A DNA stretch of 18,198 bases from Syntrophomonas sp. UBA4911 (GCA_002398105.1 DHCD01000037.1:1257-19454); one strand, 5' to 3'. Positions 1-7,193 are shown, numbered from the stretch's first letter. Notes: generated by a model not told the origin, from the sequence alone. Translations and numbers: made by a program.

Positions 1-12
1 CCTGAGCAAAAC

Positions 13-41
13 TTGCCTTTATTTTTGAGGAACCTCATACT
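13..41 (+). promoter_or_regulatory. candidate sigma-A promoter for the aminotransferase gene
   Basis: TTGCCT at 13-18 and CATACT at 36-41 are separated by 17 bases, each matching four of six consensus positions. The palindrome TGAGG-AA-CCTCA (26-37) lies in the spacer. The call rests on sequence match and position only. Confidence 0.3.
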
Positions 42-50
42 CCCTGGTGA

Positions 51-72
51 ACATAGTATATAAAAACTATGT
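51..72. repeat. inverted repeat upstream of the aminotransferase gene
   Basis: ACATAGT (51-57) and ACTATGT (66-72) are perfect 7-base arms around an AT-rich 8-base centre. The repeat lies just downstream of the candidate promoter at 13-41, where a repressor site could sit. No particular regulator is recognised. Confidence 0.4.
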
Positions 73-114
73 ATAAAAGGGTGTATTACAATTAACGACA
101 GCCATAAAACGGCT

Positions 115-1494
115 ATGATTTTACGCCGAAACATAAAAGGCCTAAAAGTCAAAGTACCCATCCGGGGCAGGAAAAGGAACTATATCTATTTCGATAATGC
201 GGCCAGCACTCCTGCTTTGATTTCGGTTATCAACGAACTCTATGATTATCTGGACTGGTATTCCGGGGTGCATCGGGGTACCGGCTATAAATCCCTCGTA
301 AGTTCCAGAATCTATGATGATGCCCACGATATTATCGGCCGCTTTGTGGGGGCTGATTCAGTGCGGGATACGGTAATCATGGTCAAGAATACCAGTGAGG
401 CCATAAATAAGCTGTCCTACCGTTTGCAGCTGAACCCTGCCGATGTGGTGATCACCACCGATATGGAGCATCACTCCAATGACCTTCCCTGGAGAGCCAG
501 GGCCAGAGTCGAATATGCGTCCATTGACCGTCAGGGCCGGCTTGATACCGAAAGTCTTAAGCGGCATTTAAAGAGCAATTACCCCCGCACCAAACTGCTT
601 GCCGTTTGCGGTGCTTCCAATGTTACCGGTCATGTCAACGACGTGCATCTGCTGGCCCGAATGGCTCATGAATACGGTTGCCCCATACTGGTGGACGGAG
701 CCCAGCTGGTGCCCCACCAGCATTTTGACATGAAACCCCATAATGATACGGCTCATATTGATTACCTGGCTTTTTCCGGACATAAAATATACTCCCCTTT
801 TGGATCCGGGGTATTGATCGGGCCGCGGAACACATTTGCCGGCGGCCCTCCCGAATACCCGGGGGGAGGAACCGTCAAACTGGTAATGACAGACAAGGTG
901 TTTTGGGCTGATCCGCCTGATCGGGATGAAGCCGGTTCACCTAATGTCATCGGTACTTATGCTCTGGCCCGGACCCTGATGTACCTTGACCGACTGGGCA
1001 TGGATAAATTAGGCCGGTATGAACAGGAACTTACTGATTATGCCCTGGACCAATTGCAGCAGGTCAAAGGAATCACTATATACGGCAGTAAACCCCGGGT
1101 GGGAGTCATAAGCTTTAACCTGGCGGACCTACCCCATGCCCTCTTGGGAGCTATTCTTTGTTTTGATGCCGGTATGGGGGTAAGGACCGGTTGTTTCTGT
1201 GCCCAAAAGTATGTGCGCCAATTGCTGGGGCTGGCTGAAAGCGACCACTACCTTGAACTCTATGACAGTGGACGTATGGCCAAGATTCCCGGCATGGTCA
1301 GAGTGAGTCTGGCGGCTTACAACACCCGGGAAGAAGTTGACGAACTGGTGCGATGGCTTAAGCATATAGCCGCTCATCCCCATAAATACCGTCGGGCTTA
1401 CCGCTTTGCGGCATCTCAGGGAGGCTATTGGCCCATTGATAAAAAAATAGACGCCGATTTAAGCAATTTAATCAGGATTGACGCCGGCTTTTAA
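115..1494 (+). CDS. class V aminotransferase, cysteine desulfurase (SufS/CsdA)-like
   Basis: This is a PLP-dependent fold-type I enzyme of 459 residues, probably cytosolic. Visible landmarks are the N-terminal NAASTP motif (28-33), EHHSN (118-122), the PLP-pyridine Asp in VDGAQ (D194), the Schiff-base Lys in FSGHK (K224), and RTGCFCAQ (357-364). In the last motif C362 aligns with the catalytic Cys of SufS-type desulfurases (RTGHHCA). The family takes sulfur (or selenium) from cysteine and hands it to Fe-S or other acceptors. At about 460 residues it is longer than SufS (about 405), with an extra basic N-terminus and a C-terminal tail. No SufU/IscU or other suf gene is nearby, so the sulfur acceptor is unknown. 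The ATG at 115 has no clear Shine-Dalgarno, but no better start lies between it and the conserved NAASTP motif. It could instead be a related class V lyase or epimerase; the family call is firm, the substrate is not. Confidence 0.85.
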   Translation: MILRRNIKGLKVKVPIRGRKRNYIYFDNAASTPALISVINELYDYLDWYSGVHRGTGYKSLVSSRIYDDAHDIIGRFVGADSVRDTVIMVKNTSEAINKLSYRLQLNPADVVITTDMEHHSNDLPWRARARVEYASIDRQGRLDTESLKRHLKSNYPRTKLLAVCGASNVTGHVNDVHLLARMAHEYGCPILVDGAQLVPHQHFDMKPHNDTAHIDYLAFSGHKIYSPFGSGVLIGPRNTFAGGPPEYPGGGTVKLVMTDKVFWADPPDRDEAGSPNVIGTYALARTLMYLDRLGMDKLGRYEQELTDYALDQLQQVKGITIYGSKPRVGVISFNLADLPHALLGAILCFDAGMGVRTGCFCAQKYVRQLLGLAESDHYLELYDSGRMAKIPGMVRVSLAAYNTREEVDELVRWLKHIAAHPHKYRRAYRFAASQGGYWPIDKKIDADLSNLIRIDAGF

Positions 1495-1610
1495 AGATTT
1501 TTAGGCGCTAATCAGCATGATTCCCTGAATTCTGCATAATAACGGAAATTATTTCCATATCATCGGGTGGACAAAGATTTTAAGCAGATAAGAAGGAAAT
1601 TACCACATGT

Positions 1611-1638
1611 TTGTACAATATTATTATAGAAATAGTAT
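1611..1638 (+). promoter_or_regulatory. candidate sigma-A promoter for the 463-residue protein gene
   Basis: TTGTAC (1611-1616) and TAGTAT (1633-1638) are 16 bases apart in an AT-rich stretch. Transcription would start near 1645 and include both stem-loops at 1674-1740. This is a sequence match only. Confidence 0.35.
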
Positions 1639-1673
1639 TTTACTGCAAAAACGTGTCAGTTTGGATACATTAA

Positions 1674-1708
1674 TATTTTATGGCCAGGATTCTGCCTAGG
1701 ATAAAATA
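1674..1708. repeat. long stem-loop in the leader before the 1870 gene
   Basis: TATTTTAT (1674-1681) and ATAAAATA (1701-1708) are perfect 8-base arms. Inside them CCAGG can pair with CCTAGG around a six-base loop, leaving one bulged A. The T-rich side comes first, so this is not a typical terminator. It may be RNA structure or an operator. Confidence 0.45.
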
Positions 1709-1720
1709 CTTGTCTGGCGG

Positions 1721-1740
1721 GAATGCAGGAGACTGCATTC
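1721..1740. repeat. perfect 8-bp hairpin
   Basis: GAATGCAG (1721-1728) and CTGCATTC (1733-1740) flank the tetraloop GAGA. No T-tract follows, so it does not look like a terminator. It is the second stem of a structured stretch before the gene at 1870. Confidence 0.5.
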
Positions 1741-1869
1741 GTGCAGGGCGTCACCCTCGTTCATTATACCGCTTCCCCGGGGCAAGATTTACTATAACGC
1801 TCCTTCGACAGTTCCTGCATGCTTAAGTATCCAGCTTTGTTTTTTGCAGGGAAGAAATCGGGTGAATAA

Positions 1870-3261
1870 ATGACTGACAAGCATGTTAATATTCCGGAAG
1901 AACTAAAGAATAGTATGGTCAGACTGCTGAAGTTCGGGGAGGTGCCGGAGGACCAGGCCCAGCTGTTCCTGTCTCAGATGGAGCTTTATAAGCGTATAAA
2001 ACCCCAGTCTTTTGATGAGCGGGAGCTTGCTAAAATAAGGGAAAAGATAAGTCCGATTTTCTTTGACCTGTACCGGACGATATTTAAAAAACTATTATCG
2101 GGCAGCTATGATGACCGGCTCTATCAGATGTTTATCAATTATGCTTATATGGATGAGGAGATACTGAACCCGGAGCAGGTTAACACCCTGTATGGCATGT
2201 TGGATGAGACTGAGACTCCGGGTCACTATCCCCTGTATAATCTGGCCGACTGGTTAAAGAAAATATACAGCCAGGAGAAAGACCCGTCAGTAAACGAGTT
2301 TGAGCAGGATTACTATGAAGTATTCAGAGAATTGAAAAAACGGGGAGAAATCCAGGAGGCTGACAAGGCCGCTTATGAAAATGATGTGGAACGCCGTTTA
2401 TCCCATGAGATTGATAACCTGTTCCGGTTGGGACAGCGTATATGCTGTGGGCAGGTGGCAACCTATCTGCCGCTCTTGCATAGCGGTATGATAAGTAAGG
2501 ATTTAGCTTCGGCCCGGCTCACCGGGGAGAAGCTTACCGATTCCTTCCGGCGGGTTTTGAATGTGGATTTTTCAGCGTTTCATCGCGAAATAGTATACTA
2601 CCGGCCGGAACTGATTGCCAATAAAGAATTGATAATGAAACAGATTTTTCCGTATGTGATCCTGGTGCCCACATTCGGAGCACGGGCCGTGATGTGGCAG
2701 GAAATCACGGGAAGGGTAAGAAATTCCCCCGGCCGCCTGTTGTTTCCCCTCTTTACGGCTGAAAATCTGGATGATCTGGTGGTGGACATCATGGCCCGTT
2801 TTCGGTGGGAACTATCCCGAACCATGTCCAGTTCCGTCCAGAACGATTCCCATCAGAACTCGCTGGTTGGCGAATACAGCGACTATATCCAGTTTTATAA
2901 GAAGAATGCCGAACTGTCCGGTGAAGCCAAAGAAAAGTTACGGGTGCAAATAGACAAATATCGCAACAATGCCGGTGATATCTTTGCGGCCGACTACCAT
3001 ACCTGGGTAAATTATGAGTCCCGGGGCATGCTGCGCCTGAACAAAGTAGCCCGCAATATATTGTTCAAATATTGCCCCTTTTCCAGACAGATACGGCAAG
3101 ACCTGATGAAACATCCTTTATACAGCCCAATGATAACCAGATACGACAATATAAGAAGCAAAAAGTTGACCCTGATGGAAGCTCGCTATACCAGAATAGT
3201 CAAACGGGGCCTGACCCTGGATGCCGATCTCAACGGCAATCTTATGTTCCACCGGATGTAG
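1870..3261 (+). CDS. uncharacterised 463-residue soluble protein
   Basis: I do not recognise this protein. It is probably cytosolic: there is no signal peptide, and only one moderately hydrophobic run (about 258-275) that is too short and mixed for a clear membrane helix. The N-terminal third is charged and looks helical, with many Glu/Lys/Tyr residues. Other visible features are a CC pair (192-193, in RICCGQ), a Ser-rich patch with SSS (320-322), and an aromatic, basic C-terminal third including ADYHTWVNYESRG (374-386) and HPLYSPMITRY (415-425). No nucleotide-binding, zinc-finger or helix-turn-helix motif is obvious. The ATG at 1870 follows a GGGTGA-like site at 1860-1865 with close spacing. 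Codon use resembles its neighbours. It is flanked by a structured leader and a strong terminator, so it is probably transcribed alone. Confidence 0.75.
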   Translation: MTDKHVNIPEELKNSMVRLLKFGEVPEDQAQLFLSQMELYKRIKPQSFDERELAKIREKISPIFFDLYRTIFKKLLSGSYDDRLYQMFINYAYMDEEILNPEQVNTLYGMLDETETPGHYPLYNLADWLKKIYSQEKDPSVNEFEQDYYEVFRELKKRGEIQEADKAAYENDVERRLSHEIDNLFRLGQRICCGQVATYLPLLHSGMISKDLASARLTGEKLTDSFRRVLNVDFSAFHREIVYYRPELIANKELIMKQIFPYVILVPTFGARAVMWQEITGRVRNSPGRLLFPLFTAENLDDLVVDIMARFRWELSRTMSSSVQNDSHQNSLVGEYSDYIQFYKKNAELSGEAKEKLRVQIDKYRNNAGDIFAADYHTWVNYESRGMLRLNKVARNILFKYCPFSRQIRQDLMKHPLYSPMITRYDNIRSKKLTLMEARYTRIVKRGLTLDADLNGNLMFHRM

Positions 3262-3311
3262 TTTGGCCGGGTTTTTCCCGCCAACAGGCAAACTTTATAG
3301 AACAATTGGAG

Positions 3312-3350
3312 ATCGCCCTTTGCCGGAATTACGGCAGAGGGTGATTTTTT
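3312..3350 (+). terminator. strong rho-independent terminator
   Basis: A 14-bp stem (3312-3325 with 3332-3345, two G-U pairs) closes the loop GAATTA and runs straight into TTTTTT (3345-3350). It ends transcription of the 1870-3261 gene and separates it from the YkuS-family gene. Confidence 0.9.
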
Positions 3351-3353
3351 ATA

Positions 3354-3380
3354 GCATAAAGGCTATGCCGGTAAAGCATA
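3354..3380 (+). repeat. alternating mini-hairpin GCATA / TATGC / GCATA
   Basis: GCATA (3354-3358), TATGC (3364-3368) and GCATA (3376-3380) are spaced so that the middle element can pair with either outer one. ATAGC (3351-3355) can also pair with GCTAT (3362-3366). It lies between the terminator and the gene at 3416, probably in its promoter or leader. Confidence 0.35.
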
Positions 3381-3415
3381 ATAAGGTCAATGAAAAATAT
3401 TTATGAGGTGATAAC

Positions 3416-3652
3416 TTGAATAAAATCGTTGCCGTAGAAAACAACCTGGCCCCTATCAAAGAATACTTGCTGGATCAGGGCTGCCAGGTTGTAGACGTGG
3501 ATTCCATCGGAGGTACCAGAGTAGATGCCGTGGTTATTTCCGGAAGCAGCAAAGATTTACTGGGGATGCAGGACATGGTAATCAATGCTCCGGTTATTGA
3601 TGCCCGGGGTAAAACCCCCAGCGAGGTCTGGGAGAGCATAATGCGTTATTAA
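3416..3652 (+). CDS. YkuS / UPF0180 family small protein
   Basis: This 78-residue protein matches the Bacillus YkuS/UPF0180 pattern as I remember it: an N-terminal KIAVE-like strand (here KIVAVENNL), a middle VVISGSSKDLLGMQD segment (the family has a similar VxGxDxNxMG stretch), then VIDARGKTPSEVW near the end. The alternating strands and helices suggest a small alpha/beta fold. Family function is not established. The start is the TTG at 3416, fixed by GAGGTG at 3405-3410. The C-terminus converges on the response-regulator gene with 21 bases between the stop codons and no visible terminator, so read-through in both directions is likely. Confidence 0.8.
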   Translation: MNKIVAVENNLAPIKEYLLDQGCQVVDVDSIGGTRVDAVVISGSSKDLLGMQDMVINAPVIDARGKTPSEVWESIMRY

Positions 3653-3673
3653 ATCCGGCCCTGCCAGGGGAGC

Positions 3674-4771
3674 CTATTGATTGCAGTGAAATATCTGGTC
3701 GAATTCTGCGCTGATGCGGATAAAAGCCTTTAGTATCCGGGGGTCAAAGTACTCCGGCCTGGTTCTGCCATCTCCCCGGGTGATTATATCCATGGCCCGG
3801 TAGTGGGAAAAGGCCGGCTTATATGGCCGGCGGCTTCTTAAAGCGTCATATTGGTCGCAGATAGCCACTATTCTGCCTTCAATCGGAATCTCTTTGCCTC
3901 TTAAACCGCTGGGGTAACCGGAGCCATCCCAACGCTCATGGTGGGTCAGGGAGATGGACTCAATCATCTGAATCTCCTTAAATTTAGAATTGGACAGAAT
4001 ATGGGCTCCGGTTGTGGTGTGGGTTTTCATGATTTCAAATTCATCTTCATTAAGAGGACCCGGTTTCAGAAGGATTTGATCCCAGATCCCTATTTTACCA
4101 ATATCGTGGAGAGGAGCAGCAAAAGCGATAGCTTCCACAAATGCAGAGGACATTCCCAGTTCCTCAGCCAGGCGGGGAGAATAAATGCCGAGGCGTTTAT
4201 TATGCATGCCGGTATCCTTATCTCTTAATTCGGCTGCGGCTGACAAGCGATATACTACCTCGGAGGTAAGATCGCTAACTGCCGCCAAGGCATCGGAAAG
4301 TTCCCGCGTACGCAGGGCCACCGTGGCCTCCAGGTTTTTCTTGTACTCCTCTTCCATTCGCGTCACCCGGGCAAACCTCACCGCCTTTTCAATTACAGTA
4401 AGAAAGAGGCTTAAGTCCAGGGGCTTAAGTACAAAATGTTCTACTCCCAGGTTAATCAATTCAAGCAGATATCTGGCTTCGTCATGAGCTGATATCACTA
4501 TTATAATTTGGTGCGGTTTATCCTTTTTTATTTCCCGAACCATTTTAACCCCATTCATAATGGGCATATTAATATCCGTAATGATAAGGTCGTAGCTGCT
4601 CTGCTTAAATTTGTCCAGGCCTTCCACCCCATTTTCTGCCGTATCTACTACGGAAAAAAAACTTGACAGCAACCTGGCTGTATTCTGGCGCAATTCCCGG
4701 TCGTCTTCCACATATAAAATAGTGATACCTTGAGCAGCCGCTTGCAATTCTTTGGGATTTATCATAATCAT
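3674..4771 (-). CDS. response regulator with REC and HD-GYP domains (c-di-GMP phosphodiesterase)
   Basis: This is a 365-residue cytosolic regulator. REC (about 16-130) has the acidic pair D23/D24, the phospho-acceptor D66 in DLIITDINMP, S94 and K116. A linker with coiled-coil character (about 135-165) leads to an HD-GYP domain (about 170-355). That domain keeps its metal and signature residues: E181, H190, H222-D223 in LHDIGK, K226, H251, H277-H278, D282, and GSGYP (283-287). The family hydrolyses cyclic di-GMP, usually to GMP, and phosphorylation of REC would control it. Its ATG overlaps the last base of the upstream kinase stop codon (TAATG), so the two are translationally coupled. A second ATG at 4765 is better spaced from GGGG and may be the true start. 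No DNA-binding domain is present: output is through the second messenger. Confidence 0.93.
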   Translation of the reverse strand: MIMINPKELQAAAQGITILYVEDDRELRQNTARLLSSFFSVVDTAENGVEGLDKFKQSSYDLIITDINMPIMNGVKMVREIKKDKPHQIIIVISAHDEARYLLELINLGVEHFVLKPLDLSLFLTVIEKAVRFARVTRMEEEYKKNLEATVALRTRELSDALAAVSDLTSEVVYRLSAAAELRDKDTGMHNKRLGIYSPRLAEELGMSSAFVEAIAFAAPLHDIGKIGIWDQILLKPGPLNEDEFEIMKTHTTTGAHILSNSKFKEIQMIESISLTHHERWDGSGYPSGLRGKEIPIEGRIVAICDQYDALRSRRPYKPAFSHYRAMDIITRGDGRTRPEYFDPRILKAFIRISAEFDQIFHCNQ

Positions 4772-6867
4772 TACCCCTGTACAAGTGGTAGCTTAACAGT
4801 AAAACAGGCTCCCTGGTCTATATTGCTGGCCAGCAGTTGTCCCCGGCAATGTTCCTCCACAATCATTTTAGACATATATAAACCCAGCCCGGTACCTATG
4901 CCCGGTCCTTTGGTGGAAAAGTAAGGGGCAAATATCTTATCCCTGATCTCTTCAGGAATTCCGCCGGCGTTATCCTGGATGTGAACTTCAATATAATCAT
5001 CGCTTTCCCTGCCGGTAATAATAATCTCGGGGGCAATTATTTCATTTTCCACAAAGGCATCCGATGCGTTTTTAATTATGTTCAGAAATACCTGCATGAG
5101 TTCATTGGGATAAGTGAGAATAGGGGTAGAAAAATTATAATCCTTTATCAGACTGACGTTTTTATACTCCAGTGATTTGCCGATAATGCCCAGAGTGTCA
5201 TTTATTACCTGGTTCATGATCACCATATCCTGGGGATTATCAGGTTTGAAAAAGTGGCGGAAATCATTAATGGTATTGGATAAATATTGAGCATGGCCGT
5301 TGATATCGTTTAACAGTTCTTTGAACTGGTTTTTATCGAACATATCCAGATCAAGATATATCTGCAGATTGCCCGCCAGGGTGCTTATAGAAGATAAGGG
5401 CTGACGCCACTGATGGGCAATCATGCCTATCATTTCTCCCATCGCTGCCAGTTTGGAGTTCTGAACCAGCAGCTGCTCCTGTTTACTGCGCTGGGCAAAC
5501 TGTTCCTGAAGCTGCTCGTTGAGTTGAGCCAGTTCTTCCACCATGTCATTCAGTATATTCTGTTCCCAGCGGAGTTCTTTCTCCTGGTATAAGTGACAGT
5601 TTTCACCTTTGTTGAGACCGTTAAATATGGCCATAGCCATATCGTAGCAGGAGTTGTAGCCGCAGGCCGCACAGTTTCTGAAGTCCTTGGCTTCAGTTTT
5701 GTGCATGGCCTGGTATATTTTATCTAATTCATCGGCGGTGGGTATTTTCAAATTGTTATATTCGGACAGATTCCGGTAAGAATGGTATTCAAAATCGAAT
5801 TGCTGCCTTACATCCTCTAAAAACCGGGTCAGCTTTTGCTGCTGAACTTTATCCTGCCGGCTTTGTTCGGAACGGGTGGCCACCGCCCGCTCAATCTCAT
5901 CCAGGGAACGGTGATGATTAATAGAGCCCGGCCCCATATTACAGCCCTTTTCACAACTGAGAATGTCAATAACCAGAGGCAGGTCGGAAGCCTCTTCCAG
6001 TATAGCCTTTTCCAGATCGGGCAGATATTTGTCATAGGCTATCGGGCCTTCGATCCTCCTTATCCAACTGGCTTGGGTATCAGGATAGTTGTGCAGGTAA
6101 CATTCCCCCAGTCCTCCGGGACTGGAGAAGTTAGTAGCTATCCCGGCAGGCACCCAATTGTCAAAATCGCTGTCCGCCAGATGAGGCAGGGATATACCTT
6201 TATCCTCCAGTATTTTTATCAATGACTGATATATGACGTTGTAGCGGACCGTTTTGCTGTCCTGGAACTCACGCCTTTTCGCCGGGCAGGGGGAGATAAA
6301 GACCAGTTGGCTGTCAGGATGCAGCGATTTTACATAAACCGCAATGTTGTGTACCGGACTGCCGCTGGGGGCCAGGTGCTTCAACAGACCGGGCTGATAG
6401 AGCTCAATGTATTTGACAATAGCGGGACAGGGCTGAGCTATGAGGGGAAGATTTGCTTGTCCGGAGGCAATTAGATCATGATAACAGGCGACCGTTATTT
6501 CAGCGCCCAGGGAAACATCGTATACGGCCTTAATACCCAGCATTTTGAGCGCAGTTATGAGCTTCCTTAAATCAAAGTTGCTCTGGGCAGACGGCGCTAC
6601 CAGTGCTACCATGTCCGTTTCCGGCAAGACGGCTATAAACTCGGCCGCATCATCTATAGGAAACCGGGCGCTCTTTTCCACCACCCCGCCATGGCTCTTG
6701 ATGCAGGCATCTATACACCTGCCGCAGCCTATGCAGAGATGATTATTGAATTTGACCACATCCCCACTGCCGTCACTGCATACTTTAACCGGGCAAACCG
6801 CAATACACTGATGGCAGTTAATGCAGTTTTCCTCTTTAATGCCTATCACTTCTATTAAATTGTCCAT
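4771..6867 (-). CDS. sensor histidine kinase with ferredoxin and [FeFe]-hydrogenase-like sensory module
   Basis: Domain order, numbered from the ATG at 6867 (698 residues): two 4Fe-4S ferredoxin clusters (C15, C18, C21, C25 and C45, C48, C51, C55); a hydrogenase large-subunit-like domain (about 75-330) with three H-cluster loops, AQPCPAI (C147), SPCPAKRRE (C194) and LSCEKGCNMGPG (C305, C309); a CxxC-x4-C-x16-C iron-sulfur domain (C399, C402, C407, C424); a Gln-rich coiled coil (about 434-470); HisKA with phospho-acceptor H485 in HQWRQPL; and HATPase with LNIIKNASDA, DNAGGIP and GTGLGLY. There is no transmembrane segment, so it is cytosolic. It resembles sensory [FeFe]-hydrogenases: the four Cys of the 4Fe part of the H-cluster remain, but Pro replaces the usual proton-transfer Cys. 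The likely input is H2 or redox state; the output is phosphorylation of the adjacent HD-GYP regulator. I chose the ATG at 6867 because it follows AGGTGA; the ATG at 6885 has no such site. Confidence 0.92.
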   Translation of the reverse strand: MDNLIEVIGIKEENCINCHQCIAVCPVKVCSDGSGDVVKFNNHLCIGCGRCIDACIKSHGGVVEKSARFPIDDAAEFIAVLPETDMVALVAPSAQSNFDLRKLITALKMLGIKAVYDVSLGAEITVACYHDLIASGQANLPLIAQPCPAIVKYIELYQPGLLKHLAPSGSPVHNIAVYVKSLHPDSQLVFISPCPAKRREFQDSKTVRYNVIYQSLIKILEDKGISLPHLADSDFDNWVPAGIATNFSSPGGLGECYLHNYPDTQASWIRRIEGPIAYDKYLPDLEKAILEEASDLPLVIDILSCEKGCNMGPGSINHHRSLDEIERAVATRSEQSRQDKVQQQKLTRFLEDVRQQFDFEYHSYRNLSEYNNLKIPTADELDKIYQAMHKTEAKDFRNCAACGYNSCYDMAMAIFNGLNKGENCHLYQEKELRWEQNILNDMVEELAQLNEQLQEQFAQRSKQEQLLVQNSKLAAMGEMIGMIAHQWRQPLSSISTLAGNLQIYLDLDMFDKNQFKELLNDINGHAQYLSNTINDFRHFFKPDNPQDMVIMNQVINDTLGIIGKSLEYKNVSLIKDYNFSTPILTYPNELMQVFLNIIKNASDAFVENEIIAPEIIITGRESDDYIEVHIQDNAGGIPEEIRDKIFAPYFSTKGPGIGTGLGLYMSKMIVEEHCRGQLLASNIDQGACFTVKLPLVQG

Positions 6868-6871
6868 ACCT

Positions 6872-6877
6872 TCACCT
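6872..6877 (-). promoter_or_regulatory. ribosome binding site deciding the kinase start
   Basis: AGGTGA on the minus strand lies four bases before the ATG at 6867. The in-frame ATG at 6885 has only AT-rich sequence upstream, so the shorter protein is preferred. Confidence 0.6.
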
Positions 6878-6901
6878 GCATCCATAAAAGCTATGGCTTT
6901 T

Positions 6902-6923
6902 GCTTTACCGGGCGGCGTAAAGC
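6902..6923. repeat. inverted repeat in the kinase leader
   Basis: GCTTTAC (6902-6908) and GTAAAGC (6917-6923) are perfect 7-base arms around the GC-rich centre CGGGCGGC. It would form a hairpin in the 5' leader of the kinase mRNA, about 35 bases before the start. No riboswitch class is recognised. Confidence 0.4.
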
Positions 6924-7119
6924 AGAATTTAAAGCCGTACCAGGCCAGATTAATTAAAGAGCCCTCTCCTCAAATCATTAACCTGGCTCCGGCATTTTCC
7001 CACCTGAACTTCTCTGCCGGTAAAGATTAAGGGTAGTAATCCAGCTCCTAAGGATGCCGCTCTTTCCCCCCTCTCTCTCCACATCATCCGTCCAAGTTGT
7101 ATTGTATCAATTCAACATC

Positions 7120-7148
7120 ATTCTAAAATATCCTTTTACTTGTAACAA
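7120..7148 (-). promoter_or_regulatory. sigma-A promoter for the kinase/HD-GYP operon
   Basis: On the minus strand TTGTTA (7148-7143) and TAGAAT (7125-7120) are 17 bases apart, matching four and five of six consensus positions in AT-rich DNA. The predicted start near 7113 gives a leader of about 245 nt. Confidence 0.55.
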
Positions 7149-7156
7149 TTTTCCCA

Positions 7157-7193
7157 TACAAAATAGTCTGTATAAAAAAGGGACGATTTTGTA
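7157..7193. repeat. 12-bp-arm inverted repeat between the divergent promoters
   Basis: TACAAAATAGTC (7157-7168) and GACGATTTTGTA (7182-7193) match at 11 of 12 positions around a 13-base centre. It begins nine bases upstream of the kinase -35 box, a position suited to an activator or repressor. The regulator is unknown. Confidence 0.5.

Larger units (their letters stand above)
1495..1869. other. 375-bp intergenic region rich in inverted repeats
   Basis: No gene-like reading frame is visible. The region holds a near-palindrome GGAAAT-T-ATTTCC (1544-1556), a promoter-like pair (1611-1638), a long AT-armed stem (1674-1708), a perfect 8-bp hairpin (1721-1740) and a small GC palindrome CCCCGGGG near 1774. 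No T-tract terminator for the upstream gene is evident. After the promoter-like element, about 230 nt of potential leader precede the ATG at 1870. I match it to no known riboswitch class. Confidence 0.5.

Noticed and set aside
1681..1696. A sigma-54-like TGGC-N8-TGCC element (GG and GC ten bases apart) in the leader of the 1870 gene
   Set aside because: The bases around GG and GC fit the consensus poorly, it lies inside an inverted repeat that explains the symmetry, and no enhancer-type activator is nearby.
6868..7113. A known riboswitch (c-di-GMP, THF or cobalamin) in the kinase leader
   Set aside because: Short similarities such as GGTAAAGC exist, but no full consensus core could be found.
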